DNA of 64,000 bases from Lates calcarifer (taxonomy: Eukaryota; Chordata; Actinopteri; Centropomidae). Positions 13,581-25,135 of this stretch are shown here, one piece after another. The translations under genes were made by a program, and so were the position numbers. Within the stretch, counting starts at the first letter, position 1. The number at the start of each line of letters is the position of its first letter. Where the stretch lies: the NCBI RefSeq assembly GCF_001640805.2, contig NC_066837.1, positions 26,846,789-26,910,788 on the forward strand, in the 5' to 3' direction. The notes beneath the pieces were generated by a model. It was not told the DNA's origin. It worked only from the letters and a program-made list of their open reading frames with translations, and did not search any database.

Positions 13581-13581
<1 letters not shown>

Positions 13582-13628
<47 letters not shown>
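13582..13628. repeat. (CA)n microsatellite, about 23 units
   Basis: Uninterrupted CA dinucleotide repeat, probably length-variable in populations. It generates spurious threonine/histidine-rich reading frames on the + strand. Confidence 0.98.
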
Positions 13629-13632
<4 letters not shown>

Positions 13633-14018
13633 GGTTTGGTGATGAGTTACTCATTTGTATTGGCAGGCATCATCTGAGTTAATGCTGTCATCTCAAGCGG
13701 TGCAGCAGCCTCCTGTGATCGTGTCTTCACTGATTAGACTGCTCTATCTGCTTGTTTCCTCTCTGCTGGATTACATTTGTCAGCGATATTTCTACACAGA
13801 TTCCACTCCCAGTACTTCACGTTATGAAACCTAAAGAAATACCTTGTTGATTCTTCCTGCTTGAAGAAAAGCATTTTGTGTTTGTGTCATATCAATTTTT
13901 TTCTGCACAGTAGGACCACACAGTTTATTTTCCTCTCAGATACTTTTCATATCACAGGAAAATGCAGACTGCAAGATTTCTTGACTTAAAGTGCTTTTGT
14001 TTATCCCTTAGCCATTTA

Positions 14019-15280
14019 CAGTGGCAAGAAAAAGTATGTGAACCTTTAGGAATTTCATGGTTTTCTGCATTAATTTGTCATAAAATGACATTGGCCACTC
14101 CAAAAGGTGGATTTTGTTTTTCTGAAGTCATTCTGTTGTGGACTTGCTCCATTGTTTTGGATCATTGTCCTGTTGTATCACCCAACTTCTACAGAGTTTC
14201 AGTTGACATACAGACATTCTCACATTATCCTATAGAATTTTTTGATACACTTGGGAATTCATCTTCCCCTCACTGATTGCAAGCTGGCCAGGCCCTGATG
14301 CAGCAAAAGCAGGCCCAAATCATGATGTTTCCTCCACCATACTTTACAGGTTGGGATGATGTTTTCATGTTGATATGCAGTGTCCTTTTTATGCCAGATA
14401 TAGTGCTGCGTGTTCTTTCCAAATAGTTCAATCTTAGTTTCATCAGTCCACTAAACATTTTGCCAATACCGCTGTTGAGTGTCAATGTGCTCTTTCGCAA
14501 ACTTCAGGCTGTGCAGCAATGTTCTTTTTAGTAAGCAGCAGCTTCCTTCGTGGTGTCCTGCCATAGACACCCTGCTTGTTCAATGTTTTACGTACTGTAG
14601 ACTCATGAACACAGATGTTAGTCAGCTGCAATGATGCACATTCAAATCTTTGGCTGTCACTCGGCGTTGTTTCTTTACCTCATTGATCAGTCTTCTTGTG
14701 CTCTTGGGGTCATTTTGACTGGGTGCCCACTTCTCAGTAGAGTAGCCACAGTCCCAAAGTGTCTCCATTTGTAGATTGTTTGCCTAACTGTAGACTGGTG
14801 AATTTCTAAAGTCTTTGAAATGACTTTATAACCCTTTCCAGCTTTATGTAAATCAACAGTTCTTGATCGTAGATCCTCTGAAAACTCTTTGGACTAAGCA
14901 TGGCTCACATAAGCGTATTCTTCTTGTGCAGAGCAAACTCAAAAAGTTTGAGTGGTTTTTATCAGTCAATGTAGCTCTAGTCCACACCTCCAAACTCATT
15001 TTCTTAACAAGATTCCAGGTATGCTAACACCTGACTCCAATTAGCTTTTTTGAGGTCATTAATTCAAGGGTTCACATACTTTTTCCACTTGCACTATGAG
15101 GTTTTTATGGTTGCTCTCAATAAAAACATGAAAGGTCAGAATTTTATGTTATTATTTTAGGCACATTTTATTTGTCAATACCTTTGACTTAGATGAAGAT
15201 CAGATCAAATTTTAAATTACACAAATTAATGCAGAAAACCATGAAATTCCAAATGGTTCTCATACTTTTTCTTGCCACTG
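14019..15280 (-). mobile_element. Tc1/mariner-type transposon, inactive, intact terminal inverted repeats
   Basis: The ends CAGTGGCAAGAAAAAGTATG (14019-14038) and its reverse complement (15261-15280) open inverted repeats that match at about 57 of 60 positions. TA dinucleotides flank both sides (14017-14018, 15281-15282), the Tc1/mariner target duplication. The element is 1,262 bp, close to a full-length Tc1-like element. The transposase remnant reads on the minus strand (see next entry). It lies in the e2-e3 intron, well away from both splice sites. Confidence 0.93.
14270..14905 (-). pseudogene. Tc1-type transposase pseudogene
   Basis: Minus-strand reading frames keep Tc1 transposase signatures. 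Near 14890-14700 there is a helix-turn-helix region containing VDLHKAGKGYKVISKTL and STVRQTIYKWRHFGTVATLL. Further on are a WTDETKIELFG-like segment with the catalytic-aspartate context (about 14425-14460) and YGGGNIMIWACF (about 14310-14345). These fall in different frames, and stops interrupt the frame (for example a TAG just before the WTDE segment). The gene is therefore broken by frameshifts and nonsense changes. It is a transposon relic unrelated to the host gene. Confidence 0.88.
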
Positions 15281-17483
15281 TAGATGGCTTAAAAATCTAC
15301 CATGACACAATATGAGTAAGAAAGTGATAAGATCATTTTTCAAAACCCAGCTCTAGCCTCAACTGTTAAATTTTTATTGCATATTTAAAAAAACAGTAAT
15401 AACTGAAATCAAAAGGCACAGAGTAATACAGGATCTCAAAATAGAATCAAATTAAGACAGCATTATGTAGATTCCCTTCAGCAGCAGCCATATACCAGGA
15501 GATCACTGAGGCACCAGTGCTTTATCAGGAAGTGTGTAATGGAGAGACAATGAGGAAGTTTCCACTGTGTGGAAATCCTGTTTAGTTAATCAAACTCAAT
15601 ATGATGAGGTCTTGGGCACTCACACTGACAACAGCTAAGACATTTTGAATTGAGACAATGTAGCTTTTGCTAAACATAGTGGTAAATGCTAAACCATAGT
15701 GTAACAGTAGCACTAATAGGAAAAGTCATCAAGTCAGTGACCTCACTTTTACATTAGCATCTATAAGCTTATCGTCACACCTGATTATGCTGCAGAGAGC
15801 TGCAGCTAGCATTTAAATTTCCACTCAGTTACATCCAAACACACAGATATGATGATATCTCATCAGATATGACACAATATTATTATCACCAGTTTCTATC
15901 ACAAATAAACATCCATAAATCTGCTTAGAAATCACAGAAAAACGACACTCCCTATAACTCCAGAACTTACCAGACAATCTTGATATTTTTAAGTTTTCCT
16001 CAGTATCAAAGTAATCCAGTGATAGCTGCCTACATCCCTGGGGACATTGCAAACAGGAACTACTAGTACCTCCAAGTAGCATACTTTTGATGGTGCCAAT
16101 TAAACAATTATAAACAATTATAGAGTAAAAATTTGGCTTGGGGGGGGGGCTGTCACCTACCCAGTAAAATGAAGGATCTTGTTCAGTTTCAACTCCAAAT
16201 TCTACTTTGTGTGAATCCTTCCCCAGAAACCTTGAGTAAGTATCAGAGAGGTTTAACTACCATACCTGTGCATTTCTAAAATTTGTATTCTTATGCAATT
16301 AACCTACCAAAAGATTGCTGGTTCCAATCTGTAAATGAATAGTGAAAATATAACAGTCGCATGCCAAGTACTGAACTAGTGTGTTCATCTACAAGTAGAA
16401 TTCCACTTCTTTTTATGTTATAGCCTTAAATAATTTCAGGATTGTCATATACAGCAGCATGTTTGATAATTGTGCTGTTAGATTCAAGCTGTAAAACCCT
16501 TTGCAAAATGAGTACACCTGTTCCTAATAATGCAGTAATGTCTGTTTAACTGCTGCTGGAGGGCTAAATGTTTTTCCTGCCACAGTGGAAGCTAAATTTA
16601 TAAATTCTCCCATTTAGTCTGAACTTGTACCAGCTGACATGACTGCTGGAATAAATTGCCTTTTTTGTTGAATTTTAATACAATTAAAAAGTGGTGGATG
16701 GAGGAGACACACTGTGCCACCTGTTATGATACCTCCCATGTTTCTAATTATACAGCAATGTTTTCAAACTGCATATTGTGTTGTATATTAGCATGTTGCA
16801 AATGCATGACAGCAGTGGGTCATGTATCTTGATGTGATAGAGCTGCACTCTATTATACAACTCTCAGCTAATGGGAAAAGCTGTTAGCAGCAGAAAGAGT
16901 CCCAGACAGAGTGAACTCAGTGTCACTTGTTCAGCATCACATTACATCGCAGCACATCGACTGGGAACATGACTCAACCCCTAACTCATTCTAACTGAGA
17001 GGAAAAAGCCCCATCGAGGCCCTGAGCTCAATTTTGCTGTAAGAAAAAGAAACCAGAAAGTGGAAGGAAAGAGAGACGGGCAGATAGAGAGAATAGAGAA
17101 GCTGTGATAAGGTTTGATGTGAGTTACATAACCCCATGAATTAGATATGATGACCATGAGAGAAGAGCTGGTGTTTAGAAAAGGATTAAAGGCTCCTTGC
17201 TGCCCTCTCCAGGACCTCGGGCCGGGGATTTAAAGAGTGTATATTCCAGGGGAAGAGAGGGAGGGCGAAAACGTGAGCTGAGGAAAATGAGTGTGAGTGG
17301 AAGGGGTGAAAAGAAAAACCCATGGCCACAGACTTAGTGCTGAGATGCATTTTTTTTGCTTCATATCACAATAAGATTCCATTTAAAATGCAACAGATTT
17401 GTGTGGACTTTGGGATCTTCCTTATAATGTACGCCATGTCATAATTCTAATGTGTTTTGTGTGTGTGTGTTACCTCTCTGCAG

Positions 17484-17559
17484 GCAAGCATGGGACCTGG
17501 CCGTGGACATCTGCCTCTCTCAGCTGCCTACCATCATCGAGGAGGGCACCGCCTTCAGG
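17484..17559 (+). CDS. rptor: rptor e3: Raptor solenoid
   Basis: Encodes QAWDLAVDICLSQLPTIIEE then GTAFR. The first base completes the split Trp codon from e2; the exon ends on a codon boundary. Acceptor CTGCAG, donor GTAAGT. 76 bp. Identical to human Raptor here as far as I can recall. Part of the helical repeat scaffold. Confidence 0.98.
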
Positions 17560-17640
17560 GTAAGTTAGTGTGAAAGAAAAACAAACGCTGAGATCTCCTC
17601 AGTCTTATTATAAAGGTGCTCCATTTAACTGTGAGTAAGA

Positions 17641-17664
17641 GTGTGTGTGTGTGTGTGTGTGTGT
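17641..17664. repeat. (GT)12 microsatellite
   Basis: Pure GT repeat about 80 bp downstream of the e3 donor. GT-rich intronic tracts close to donors can influence splicing (inference). Confidence 0.95.
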
Positions 17665-17811
17665 AGGTTAGTGCTGATGGGACATCTCTGGTTTTGATGG
17701 ATGTGTCTTATCTTGGATCTGTCCACTACTGACGTCCATAAACCTCACACAGTTCTTGTTTGTACTGCAAGTTCTTCACCACCAGCATCTACAGCATCTC
17801 TATTAATCTTT

Positions 17812-17814
<3 letters not shown>

Positions 17815-17851
<37 letters not shown>

Positions 17852-17861
17852 ACACACACAC
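17815..17861. repeat. (CA)n microsatellite
   Basis: CA repeat with one CC interruption near 17850. Source of several spurious open frames. Confidence 0.97.
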
Positions 17862-19295
17862 TCCCTCCCAATGGATAACACTGTAAAATGTCATGTCTAA
17901 TAATTCAAGTGTGGGTTTCAAATATAAAATAGTTGCTGAAACCACTGGTCCTGCACTTTTAGGCAGTGGTGTGTTATTGTTATATTTACTGACGTAGCAG
18001 GGAACTGTGATGGAGATTCTGAGTGTAATGGAAACACACTGCAAGAGGCTGATTCAAAATAAGACATTTTTGTGCATGTGTGTGAGACAGAGAGACACAG
18101 TCACTAGATGGCTGGACAAACCAGACAGCAGCAACATGTGCTTTGTAATGCAGACTAATTAGAAGTCTAAAAACAGAAAAGTGGGACCGGAGCAGCTTTT
18201 CCCGATGTTAGCACTTTTATCTGGGCATTTTTGCTCCTTAACCTGGGCCTCGGAGGTGGGTATCTTCTCCATTGCTCCCCTGGGAGCAGTTTTCCATCCT
18301 TGCTGCTCCTCTACTTTCTCCCGCGCTCTGGCCGAAAAACACTTATCGGCACCGTAATTGAGCCTCTGAGGACTACTAAAGGAGATCTTCCCTCTCTGTC
18401 TTGCTCCCTCTTTCAAAAGCCTTTAATTCCTCTCTGATGTGCTTCAACTGTTTACCTCATTTTCTTGGACTCGCACCTCAATGTAGAGCTGCAGAAAAAA
18501 TATTGTGCATAGTAGGTTTTACAAATTCAGCTTTATTTTCTACTCTTGGTAATTAATTAGTCAATATTTTATCTCTCTGTCACGCACTTTTACTACCCTA
18601 AACTGCCCTTCCCCCAAGCTTTTTGTTGCCTCAGGGTAACTATGTGCCATATGGGTCTAAAAAACACCACAAAAATCAGATCTTCATTTTCTGATTACAG
18701 TATCTATCATTAAGCATCAGGTCTCTGTAAAGGAAACTAGACATGGTTTTAAGTAGGTTAGTGAAGCATATATTCCCACTTCAAAATGCAACACTCTACC
18801 CACCAGACCTTTATCCACCATGCACCGTTTTCTGTTCATGTATCAGTGAGTATGTGAGTGTATAGAGTTATTAAGCTTTGATTATGCACAAATTAATTTA
18901 GCCATCCAGCCAAGAAGCGTTGATATTTCCCCTCTCCACATCCATCAACAGTCTACACAACGCTGTCGTAATTCCAGCAGCATTATTAACACCCGGCGAT
19001 CAAAAACTCTGCGGCCAGCAACTAATCAATCAGGCAAAGTGCCATGGCAGCAGAGAGAGAGAGAGAGTGGGGAGAGGGAAGGTGATCATGATAGATCAGG
19101 ATTTATGTCGTTACTGCAGTGCAGTGTCACTTCTGAGCACATTGTGTCAGGGCTTTTATGAAATTATAGGCTAGTCACTGCAGACTGGCTCATTATGTGT
19201 GTGTTAGAGAGAAAGAGAGAGAGAGAAAGAATGAGTAAGGACAGTAATTTCTTCAAAATGGTGATAAACATTATGTGTGTGTTCTGTGTCTACAG

Positions 19296-19397
19296 CACAG
19301 TCCTTTCTTTGCGGAGCAGCTGACGGCATTCCAGGTGTGGCTGACGATGGGTGTGGAGAACAGAAACCCTCCTGAGCAGCTCCCAATTGTATTACAG
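19296..19397 (+). CDS. rptor: rptor e4: Raptor solenoid
   Basis: Encodes 34 whole codons, [20 protein letters not shown] then [14 protein letters not shown]. Acceptor TACAG, donor GTACAA. Both ends are phase 0. The segment belongs to the armadillo/HEAT scaffold and matches vertebrate Raptor throughout. Confidence 0.98.
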
Positions 19398-20545
19398 GTA
19401 CAAAAACACACACAAGCCCTCACCCTGAACCACAATGTCTCAGTCTCACAAGTTCAAGTCTCCTTTTGTTTTAGTAGTAAATACATTTAGATTTCCAAAG
19501 CAACAAAAGAGTGGATATAGAAAAACAACAAAAGAAGACATTGTCTTGTGGAAGCAGGTAAAAACTTTCAGACTAAACACCAACATTCTCACTTCTGTTT
19601 AGTTACGTCCTCTGTAAGTGAATGTGTTGAAGTATGTTTCTCTGTGTTGAGAAAAGTTTTCACAGTAAAGACAGTGGAGGTGAAGGAGGTGCATGTCTCA
19701 AGTGGTGTTAGTCTCAAGTTTGACTAAGTGCTCAAAAGACTTTTCAGTAAAAGTCACAGGAAGCAGTTTTTACAAGATCAGACCTAAAAACACTTTAGTA
19801 ACACTTCCAGCATGGCTCAAGTGTGAATTAAATACTGTCACACTAACATGACAGCTACAGTACATGTGCGGCTCTATAAACACACTGCACAATGTACTGC
19901 ACACACTGCACTTTAATAACTTTGAATTATTTGTTAAATGTTGTTTAATAAACCACAAAATACAGTGAATTAAACATTTACAGCACCAGATTCTTCTTGT
20001 ATGGAACCTTTGAAAGTGAGGTTCATTCATTCCCATTCCAACCCTATGTCCAGCCAGAAGCATTAATCATTAATCATCAGTTTTACTTAGCTTTTCATTC
20101 ATGTCAGCTGATTACAGTTTGAATATCCAGTATGGAGTCTCAACCTAACATCAAAGCAGGCAGCAGTAAACCATGATTTATCTAATAAATGATGACACTG
20201 ATGAGAAAATGTATGGGAGGATCTGGGTGGTTAGAGAGAAGTAGGGGTGAATGTCTCTTTCGCTCATGATAGTCATTAATTAAACCTCATAAATGAATAT
20301 ATTAAGCTGCAAAGTGAGTTTAAAAACCATCACTGGTGCAGTTTGTGAGAACTAAGAACAGTCTCCTCGCTTGATATTTTTTTCAACCCACCAACACTGA
20401 GTTATGACTGCACCAGGTGCCAAATATCATGCAGCTATTTGAAGTGAAGAAATGTTTTAATAGAGGAATTGTGGAATATTTATGTAACTGCAAGCTGTGT
20501 CTGAATACCAAACTGCCATTACTTTATTAGATAGGTGAAGCCAGG

Positions 20546-20586
20546 AGTATTGCAGGTTGCACAAACTCAGTGCAACCTGCAATACT
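20546..20586. repeat. perfect 17-bp inverted repeat (hairpin)
   Basis: AGTATTGCAGGTTGCAC (20546-20562) is followed by a 7-nt loop and its exact reverse complement (20570-20586). With a 3-nt bulge the outer bases GCCAG and CTGGC can extend the stem. It is shorter than a typical microRNA precursor. It may be the remnant of a small palindromic element. Confidence 0.85.
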
Positions 20587-21721
20587 GGCTGCAAGAGCAT
20601 CTTGATTAAACACACGCATCACATGCCAATAGTCCATTAGCATAGAATATTATTACAACTGTGCTTTTTACACCATTACCTGTCACTGGCCCTCTTTTTC
20701 TCCCTCCATTCTCCTCCTTTATACTAGACACTCTTTCCTTCAGATCTCCAGCAACAGAAAAGTGCAAAATGCATTACAAAATGTCTCCTGCAAACTGAAT
20801 TCAACATTTGCAGGCCAATTTTCTTCATTACAACCCTGCAACAAAGGCTGTGACAAGAACAGTGTCTGCTGTGTCCCCTGAAGTGGTGTTAAATTTGTTT
20901 GGGATGCTTTAATTGGGATGAAATCTTGCCAAAACCTTGTAGTGTGCGTCAGCTGTTGAGTTACAGCGGTCGGGTTGTTTCTCCCCTCCCTTTTTCCCTT
21001 CCCCCCACTGCTACCACCCCCCCACCTGCGGGGTTGTGCAGTTGTGGTGTTGTATTATATCACAGCGTAGTAGTGGTGTGCCGCTGTCCATGTTGAATGG
21101 TAATTTCCTGCTGACTCAGCGCGCTGCGAGCCGTTGCCCATCCATACAGCAGTTCTGTCGGGACCCGTTAAAAGCCGAGCTAAAGGCAGACTGATTGGGG
21201 GTGCTGGTTGGTGTGTGAGTGTGTGTGTTTGTGTGTGTGTATATGTGTTTGCTGTTGATGTGGACACGAGGGGGAAGAGAGGAAGTAAAGCAGCAGTAGC
21301 CTTTAAGATTACGCAACATTATGCAGCTTTACACCATGATGGGGAAGTAATCTCAAGGCCACTTCATGCTCTCTGATGTAATGGATTGTCTCATAAACAG
21401 GTTTTATACCCTTTTAACGTACACAGTTGCATAAGAATGAACTTTAAAGACTAGGATATTCTTAGAGGATTTAGGATTTGATGCCAAAATATAAACTGGC
21501 TCCATTTGAAAGATGCAAAGAGCGACAAGAAAATGGCAACAGAGAGTAATCCATCAATAATGCTGTTTAATGAAATGAGCAAAGGGAGGACAACAGAGCT
21601 CAGGAAGGAGAGACACAGTGCGGCGTTGTCTTGACAACAGCCATTTCATCCAGGAAGGATTAACAGATTTTACAAAGGGATTACAACGTCTCTAAATTGT
21701 GATTTTACGGTAACGACAGTG

Positions 21722-21770
21722 CATTCACATTCACATTCACATTCACATTCACATTCACATACACATACAT
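21722..21770. repeat. (ATTCAC)n short tandem repeat
   Basis: About seven copies of ATTCAC, ending in ACATACACATACA. A hexamer microsatellite with no evident role. Confidence 0.95.
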
Positions 21771-22325
21771 TTGGCTTTAGGTGTCAGTGAAGTGATTGTC
21801 ATGCGTGTGCATCATATAATATGATGACAGTGTGTGTCTCACAGCTCATACACGCAACATGATCATAGGAAGTGCTTACTCATCGTGCTAAAGGAGATTG
21901 GAGCTGAGGCGTTACGCAAATAAGGAACAGGAGACGAATTTGCACACACGTTCTCATGCATTTTAATATCCAAGCATTACTCAGGGATTGTATTTTCATC
22001 CCCTGCTATGATGAAATGACATATGTATGTTAATGTGTTACTTGAATCACATGCATAAAATGTGTTTATGTGTGTGTGACTGTGTGGAAAATACTCAATG
22101 GCATCTGTCTCAAATTAGTATTCTCGCTCTGTCTGTATTCTTGCTTGTTGGTTTTTCATATTCCTATAGAGCACACACCTACGTCACACACAGGTCCATG
22201 TTCCCACACTCTTCCTGGAGGTGCTGGTGGTAACCCTGGGCTGGTCTTCCCCCGGCCTCCTTCTGTGTGTGTGGTCACGCTCACCAGGTTAAAGTCACAG
22301 ACGATGTGTTATGTGTTGGTAGAAG

Positions 22326-22385
22326 TGCGCGCGTGCGTGCGTGCGTGCGTGCGTGTGCGCGTTCGCGTGTGCGTGCGTGCGTGCA
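22326..22385. repeat. (GTGC)n alternating purine-pyrimidine tract
   Basis: GCGCGCGTGCGTGC and similar, almost 60 bp of strictly alternating purine and pyrimidine with high GC. Such sequences are known to favour left-handed Z-DNA. Two interruptions (GTGTGCGCGTTCGCG) occur in the middle. Confidence 0.93.
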
Positions 22386-22636
22386 GACCAGGGTTCTTCC
22401 ATATGCCTGTTCCCACACACACTGTGGGACAGTCACATGGGGATGGAGCAATGTCCAGGATTCACACAGGCTTTGTGCTGCACTGTGCTTAATGCTTCAT
22501 AAACTACACGCACATACACATTATAATTTTTAGCACATAGCATATGCATTCTTAAAATAGTTCTCCTTGGCCAAAACAGCTACATCGTGATCTCATTTGG
22601 CATCACTGTTATATTGCACTCATACACGTAAAGCAA

Positions 22637-22638
<2 letters not shown>

Positions 22639-22668
<30 letters not shown>
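22639..22668. repeat. (CA)n microsatellite
   Basis: CA dinucleotide repeat followed by TCACACTC. A mixed CA/TG zone follows at 22768-22815. Confidence 0.95.
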
Positions 22669-22675
<7 letters not shown>

Positions 22676-22994
22676 CATGTATTGCCCTAAACCAGTATCT
22701 CCTTAAGAAGCCAAGTAAAATGGCAGCCAAGAGGACGCACCCAATCACCCACACAGATGCCCACACATCCGTGCACACACACACACACTGTGTGTATGTG
22801 TGTGAGTGTGTGTGAGTAAACAAGTGCGATCTGGTGCCAGTGTGTTAGCAGTAGTGGTGGGAGAGCCACCTGTTTCACTCCACCTCCTCACCCTCTCTGC
22901 CGTTTCTCCTGCTGTCCTTCCTCTTCCTTTAATCTCAGGCTTCCTCTTGATTCCGAGGCAGCACAGTTGACCTCTGACCTCTGCTCTCTTTCAG

Positions 22995-23078
22995 GTCCTC
23001 CTCAGTCAGGTGCACCGGCTGCGTGCTCTAGACCTGCTCGGGCGGTTCCTGGACTTGGGACCCTGGGCTGTTAGTCTG
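22995..23078 (+). CDS. rptor: rptor e5: Raptor solenoid
   Basis: Encodes 28 whole codons, [20 protein letters not shown] then LGPWAVSL, phase 0 at both ends. Acceptor TTTCAG, donor GTATGT. A helix-rich armadillo-type repeat segment conserved from fish to mammals. Confidence 0.98.
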
Positions 23079-23812
23079 GTATGTTCACCTCTACATTTAC
23101 TGTCCCAATTTGATACTGATGGGTTTAATAATTTTAGGTGTATTTTTTGAGAGAGCTAGGCTAGCAGTTTCTGTCTACCTTCACTTTTTGTGCTAAGCTT
23201 AATTAAGCTAATCGTGTCCTCGCTCCAGCACACTCACAGACACAGAGTGTGGCATCAATTTTATTGTTTAAATGTAAGAGAGAGCTTGAAACTGAGTGAT
23301 TCTTATAACGTTGAACTTTTTTTTTAAGGCTTAGGAAGAATGCTGTATATTTTGGTTGCTGCCTGCCAGACCCAGCTCACCTGCTAAGAAAACAAATACA
23401 AATAAATTGCTTTGTATTAACATAACAATACCACTAATGTTCATTTCTTTTTATTACTTGAAAGATATACAGTAATAAGTTTATAGTTTATTTGATGTGA
23501 CTGTGACTCATAGTCCAAGCTAGCAGCATATAGTACTGTATGCTCCAAAAGCTAAACCGCTCTTACTGGCAAAGCTTAAACTGAGCACAGACATTTGACC
23601 TGAGAGCAGAAGTCAGACTGTATTGTCATGATTGCCATTAACTATCTCAGCTCATGCTCAGTTCAATTCAATTTTTGTTTACATGTTTACATTTTAGACC
23701 ACAGGTGTGTCTCGGTGGTCAAACTTGTACAATCACACTCAGCAGCAGGGCTTGGCACATAACTGCAATATCAATACAGCTTTGTAAACACCAGTGTTGT
23801 GTGTGTTTGCAG
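23079..23812 (+). other. rptor: rptor intron between e5 and e6
   Basis: 734 bp. Contains a degraded copy (about 23150-23290) of the repeat family also seen at 11785 and 49886. Nothing else recognisable. Confidence 0.85.
23150..23290. mobile_element. degraded MITE-like repeat fragment
   Basis: GAGCTAGGCTAGCAGTTTCT, GTGCTAAGCTTAATTAAGCT and CTCGCTCCAGCACAC are internal landmarks of the same repeat family as 11785-11960 and 49886-50315. Terminal arms are poorly preserved. Family name uncertain. Confidence 0.5.
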
Positions 23813-23923
23813 GCCCTGTCTGTAGGGATCTTCCCCTACGTGTTAAAGCTGCTTCAGAGTTCAGCCAGAGAGCTGCGGCCACTGCTGGTTTTCATCTGGG
23901 CTAAAATCCTGGCTGTGGACAGT
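23813..23923 (+). CDS. rptor: rptor e6: Raptor solenoid
   Basis: Encodes 37 codons, [20 protein letters not shown] then [17 protein letters not shown]. Phase 0 at both ends, acceptor TTGCAG, donor GTAAGT. This is a classic armadillo repeat helix set and matches the vertebrate protein throughout. Confidence 0.98.
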
Positions 23924-24883
23924 GTAAGTTAGATAAAACACTCACACATTAAAATCTTTCTGCCTCATCTCGTTTAAAACCTTATTGTCTTGAAATGTTA
24001 TCAGCATTTTCACATCACAGGTTTAATGTAACTTAGGATGAATAAAGGAAGTGTCTGTTGAGTGGCTTGAAATTTAAAAGAAAGATGTTTGAAAGTCAGC
24101 TGTATTTGTTGTGAATGTATTCACATTTATGTCAGGAACCTTTTTTCCGCAGATGATTTTCAGTGACAAAAAGAGCAGATCAGGTCAAACATACAGTACA
24201 GTATATATTTGTTTTTGGATGTTTTCACTAAAGCAGTTTTGGTCAGAAACGTTTTACATAAATTTACAGTTCTATTTTGACTCTTGAGATTGGTTTGATT
24301 AAAAAATCTAATCTGACATTGGTAAAATAGCTTTAGTTTTATCTGTGCAAATGTTTTTATTTTGGTATGATGTAATATTGGTTCATTTTTGAGAGAGACT
24401 TTCAGTTATACATTTCAAATGAAATGAAAAAAGAAAAATAGATACTCCCACGCACTCTTTTGTAAATGTTTCAGTCAGACAGTGACTTTGATCTAGAGCA
24501 GTTAGCATAGCTGCCATTTAAGTTTCATATAACTAAAATCTGAATAAATCCTAAAACACAATGCAGTATGAGCCTCAAAGTAACCTCTCTAAGAGCTTGT
24601 GAGTCATATAAAGTTGTGTCATCTTTTAGAATAAGTGAAATTATTCTGAATCAGAGACACAGTACAGATGTTGATTCTCACAAGCTTCATTTTTATTTTC
24701 ACACCTACATAAAAACAGTCAATAGTTTGGAGGGGCTCTTTATGACGGAACTGCTGTGAATCTGTCTGAATGGAAAGTGAACTTAAAGCAGCATCTGCAG
24801 GGACATAAACCATCATCCTCATTTTCTCTCTCTCTCCCTCTCCTGAACCCCCCCCCACCCCACCCCACCCCACCCCTCTGCAG
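23924..24883 (+). other. rptor: rptor intron between e6 and e7
   Basis: 960 bp, AT-rich, with nothing recognisable until a C-rich acceptor tract at 24848-24876. Confidence 0.85.
24848..24876 (+). promoter_or_regulatory. C-rich (CCCCA)n tract at the e7 3' splice site
   Basis: Runs of four to nine Cs separated by single As end 7 bases before the e7 acceptor AG (24882-24883) and serve as its polypyrimidine tract. The complementary strand has four or more G-runs and could form a G-quadruplex (DNA level). Poly(C)-binding proteins are plausible RNA partners. Both are inferences from sequence. Confidence 0.6.
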
Positions 24884-24958
24884 TCATGTCAAGCTGACCT
24901 GGTGAAAGACAATGGACACAAGTACTTCCTGTCAGTTTTGGCCGACAATTACATGCCA
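24884..24958 (+). CDS. rptor: rptor e7: Raptor solenoid
   Basis: Encodes 25 codons, SCQADLVKDNGHKYFLSVLA then DNYMP. Phase 0 at both ends, acceptor CTGCAG, donor GTGAGT. Differs from the human protein as I recall it mainly at Asn in LADNYMP (Pro in human). Part of the scaffold. Confidence 0.98.
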
Positions 24959-25135
24959 GTGAGTATTGACCAATCATGTCAACATGTTTGTGAAGAAAGT
25001 GACCTGCATAGGACTTTCTGTAAATTATTATTTTTCTCTTGATTTTGATTCCTAACTCATCACTTGAAACATTTCAGAAAGAAGTATGAAAACATGACAT
25101 AAAATAAGATCTCAGAGTTCCTTCCTCTGTTTCAG

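Larger units (their letters stand above)
10875..17483 (+). other. rptor: rptor intron between e2 and e3
   Basis: 6.6 kb, the largest complete intron in the window. It carries a degraded MITE-like fragment (11785-11960), a long (CA)n (13582-13628) and a 1,262-bp Tc1/mariner fossil (14019-15280). Outside these I see no exon, RNA gene or convincing ORF. Confidence 0.85.
17560..19295 (+). other. rptor: rptor intron between e3 and e4
   Basis: 1.7 kb. Contains (GT)n at 17641-17664 and (CA)n at 17815-17861. The stretch 18160-18430 is relatively GC-rich and open on both strands, but neither frame resembles a known protein and no splice signals support an exon. Confidence 0.85.
19398..22994 (+). other. 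rptor: rptor intron between e4 and e5
   Basis: 3.6 kb. Contains a perfect 17-bp hairpin (20546-20586), a C-rich stretch near 20985-21030, a six-base tandem (21722-21770), a GC-type alternating tract (22326-22385) and (CA)n (22639-22668). No exon or other gene found. Confidence 0.85.

Noticed and set aside
18159..18437. Overlapping open frames on both strands, considered as a hidden exon or conserved element
   Set aside because: No in-phase acceptor/donor pair joins it to e3 or e4, which already join correctly, and no family likeness.
20546..20586. Hairpin considered as a microRNA gene
   Set aside because: Stem of about 17-20 bp and total length about 45 nt are too short for a standard precursor. 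Kept only as a structural finding.
21722..21770. Regular short repeat considered as a CRISPR array
   Set aside because: A simple six-base tandem without spacers, in a vertebrate intron.
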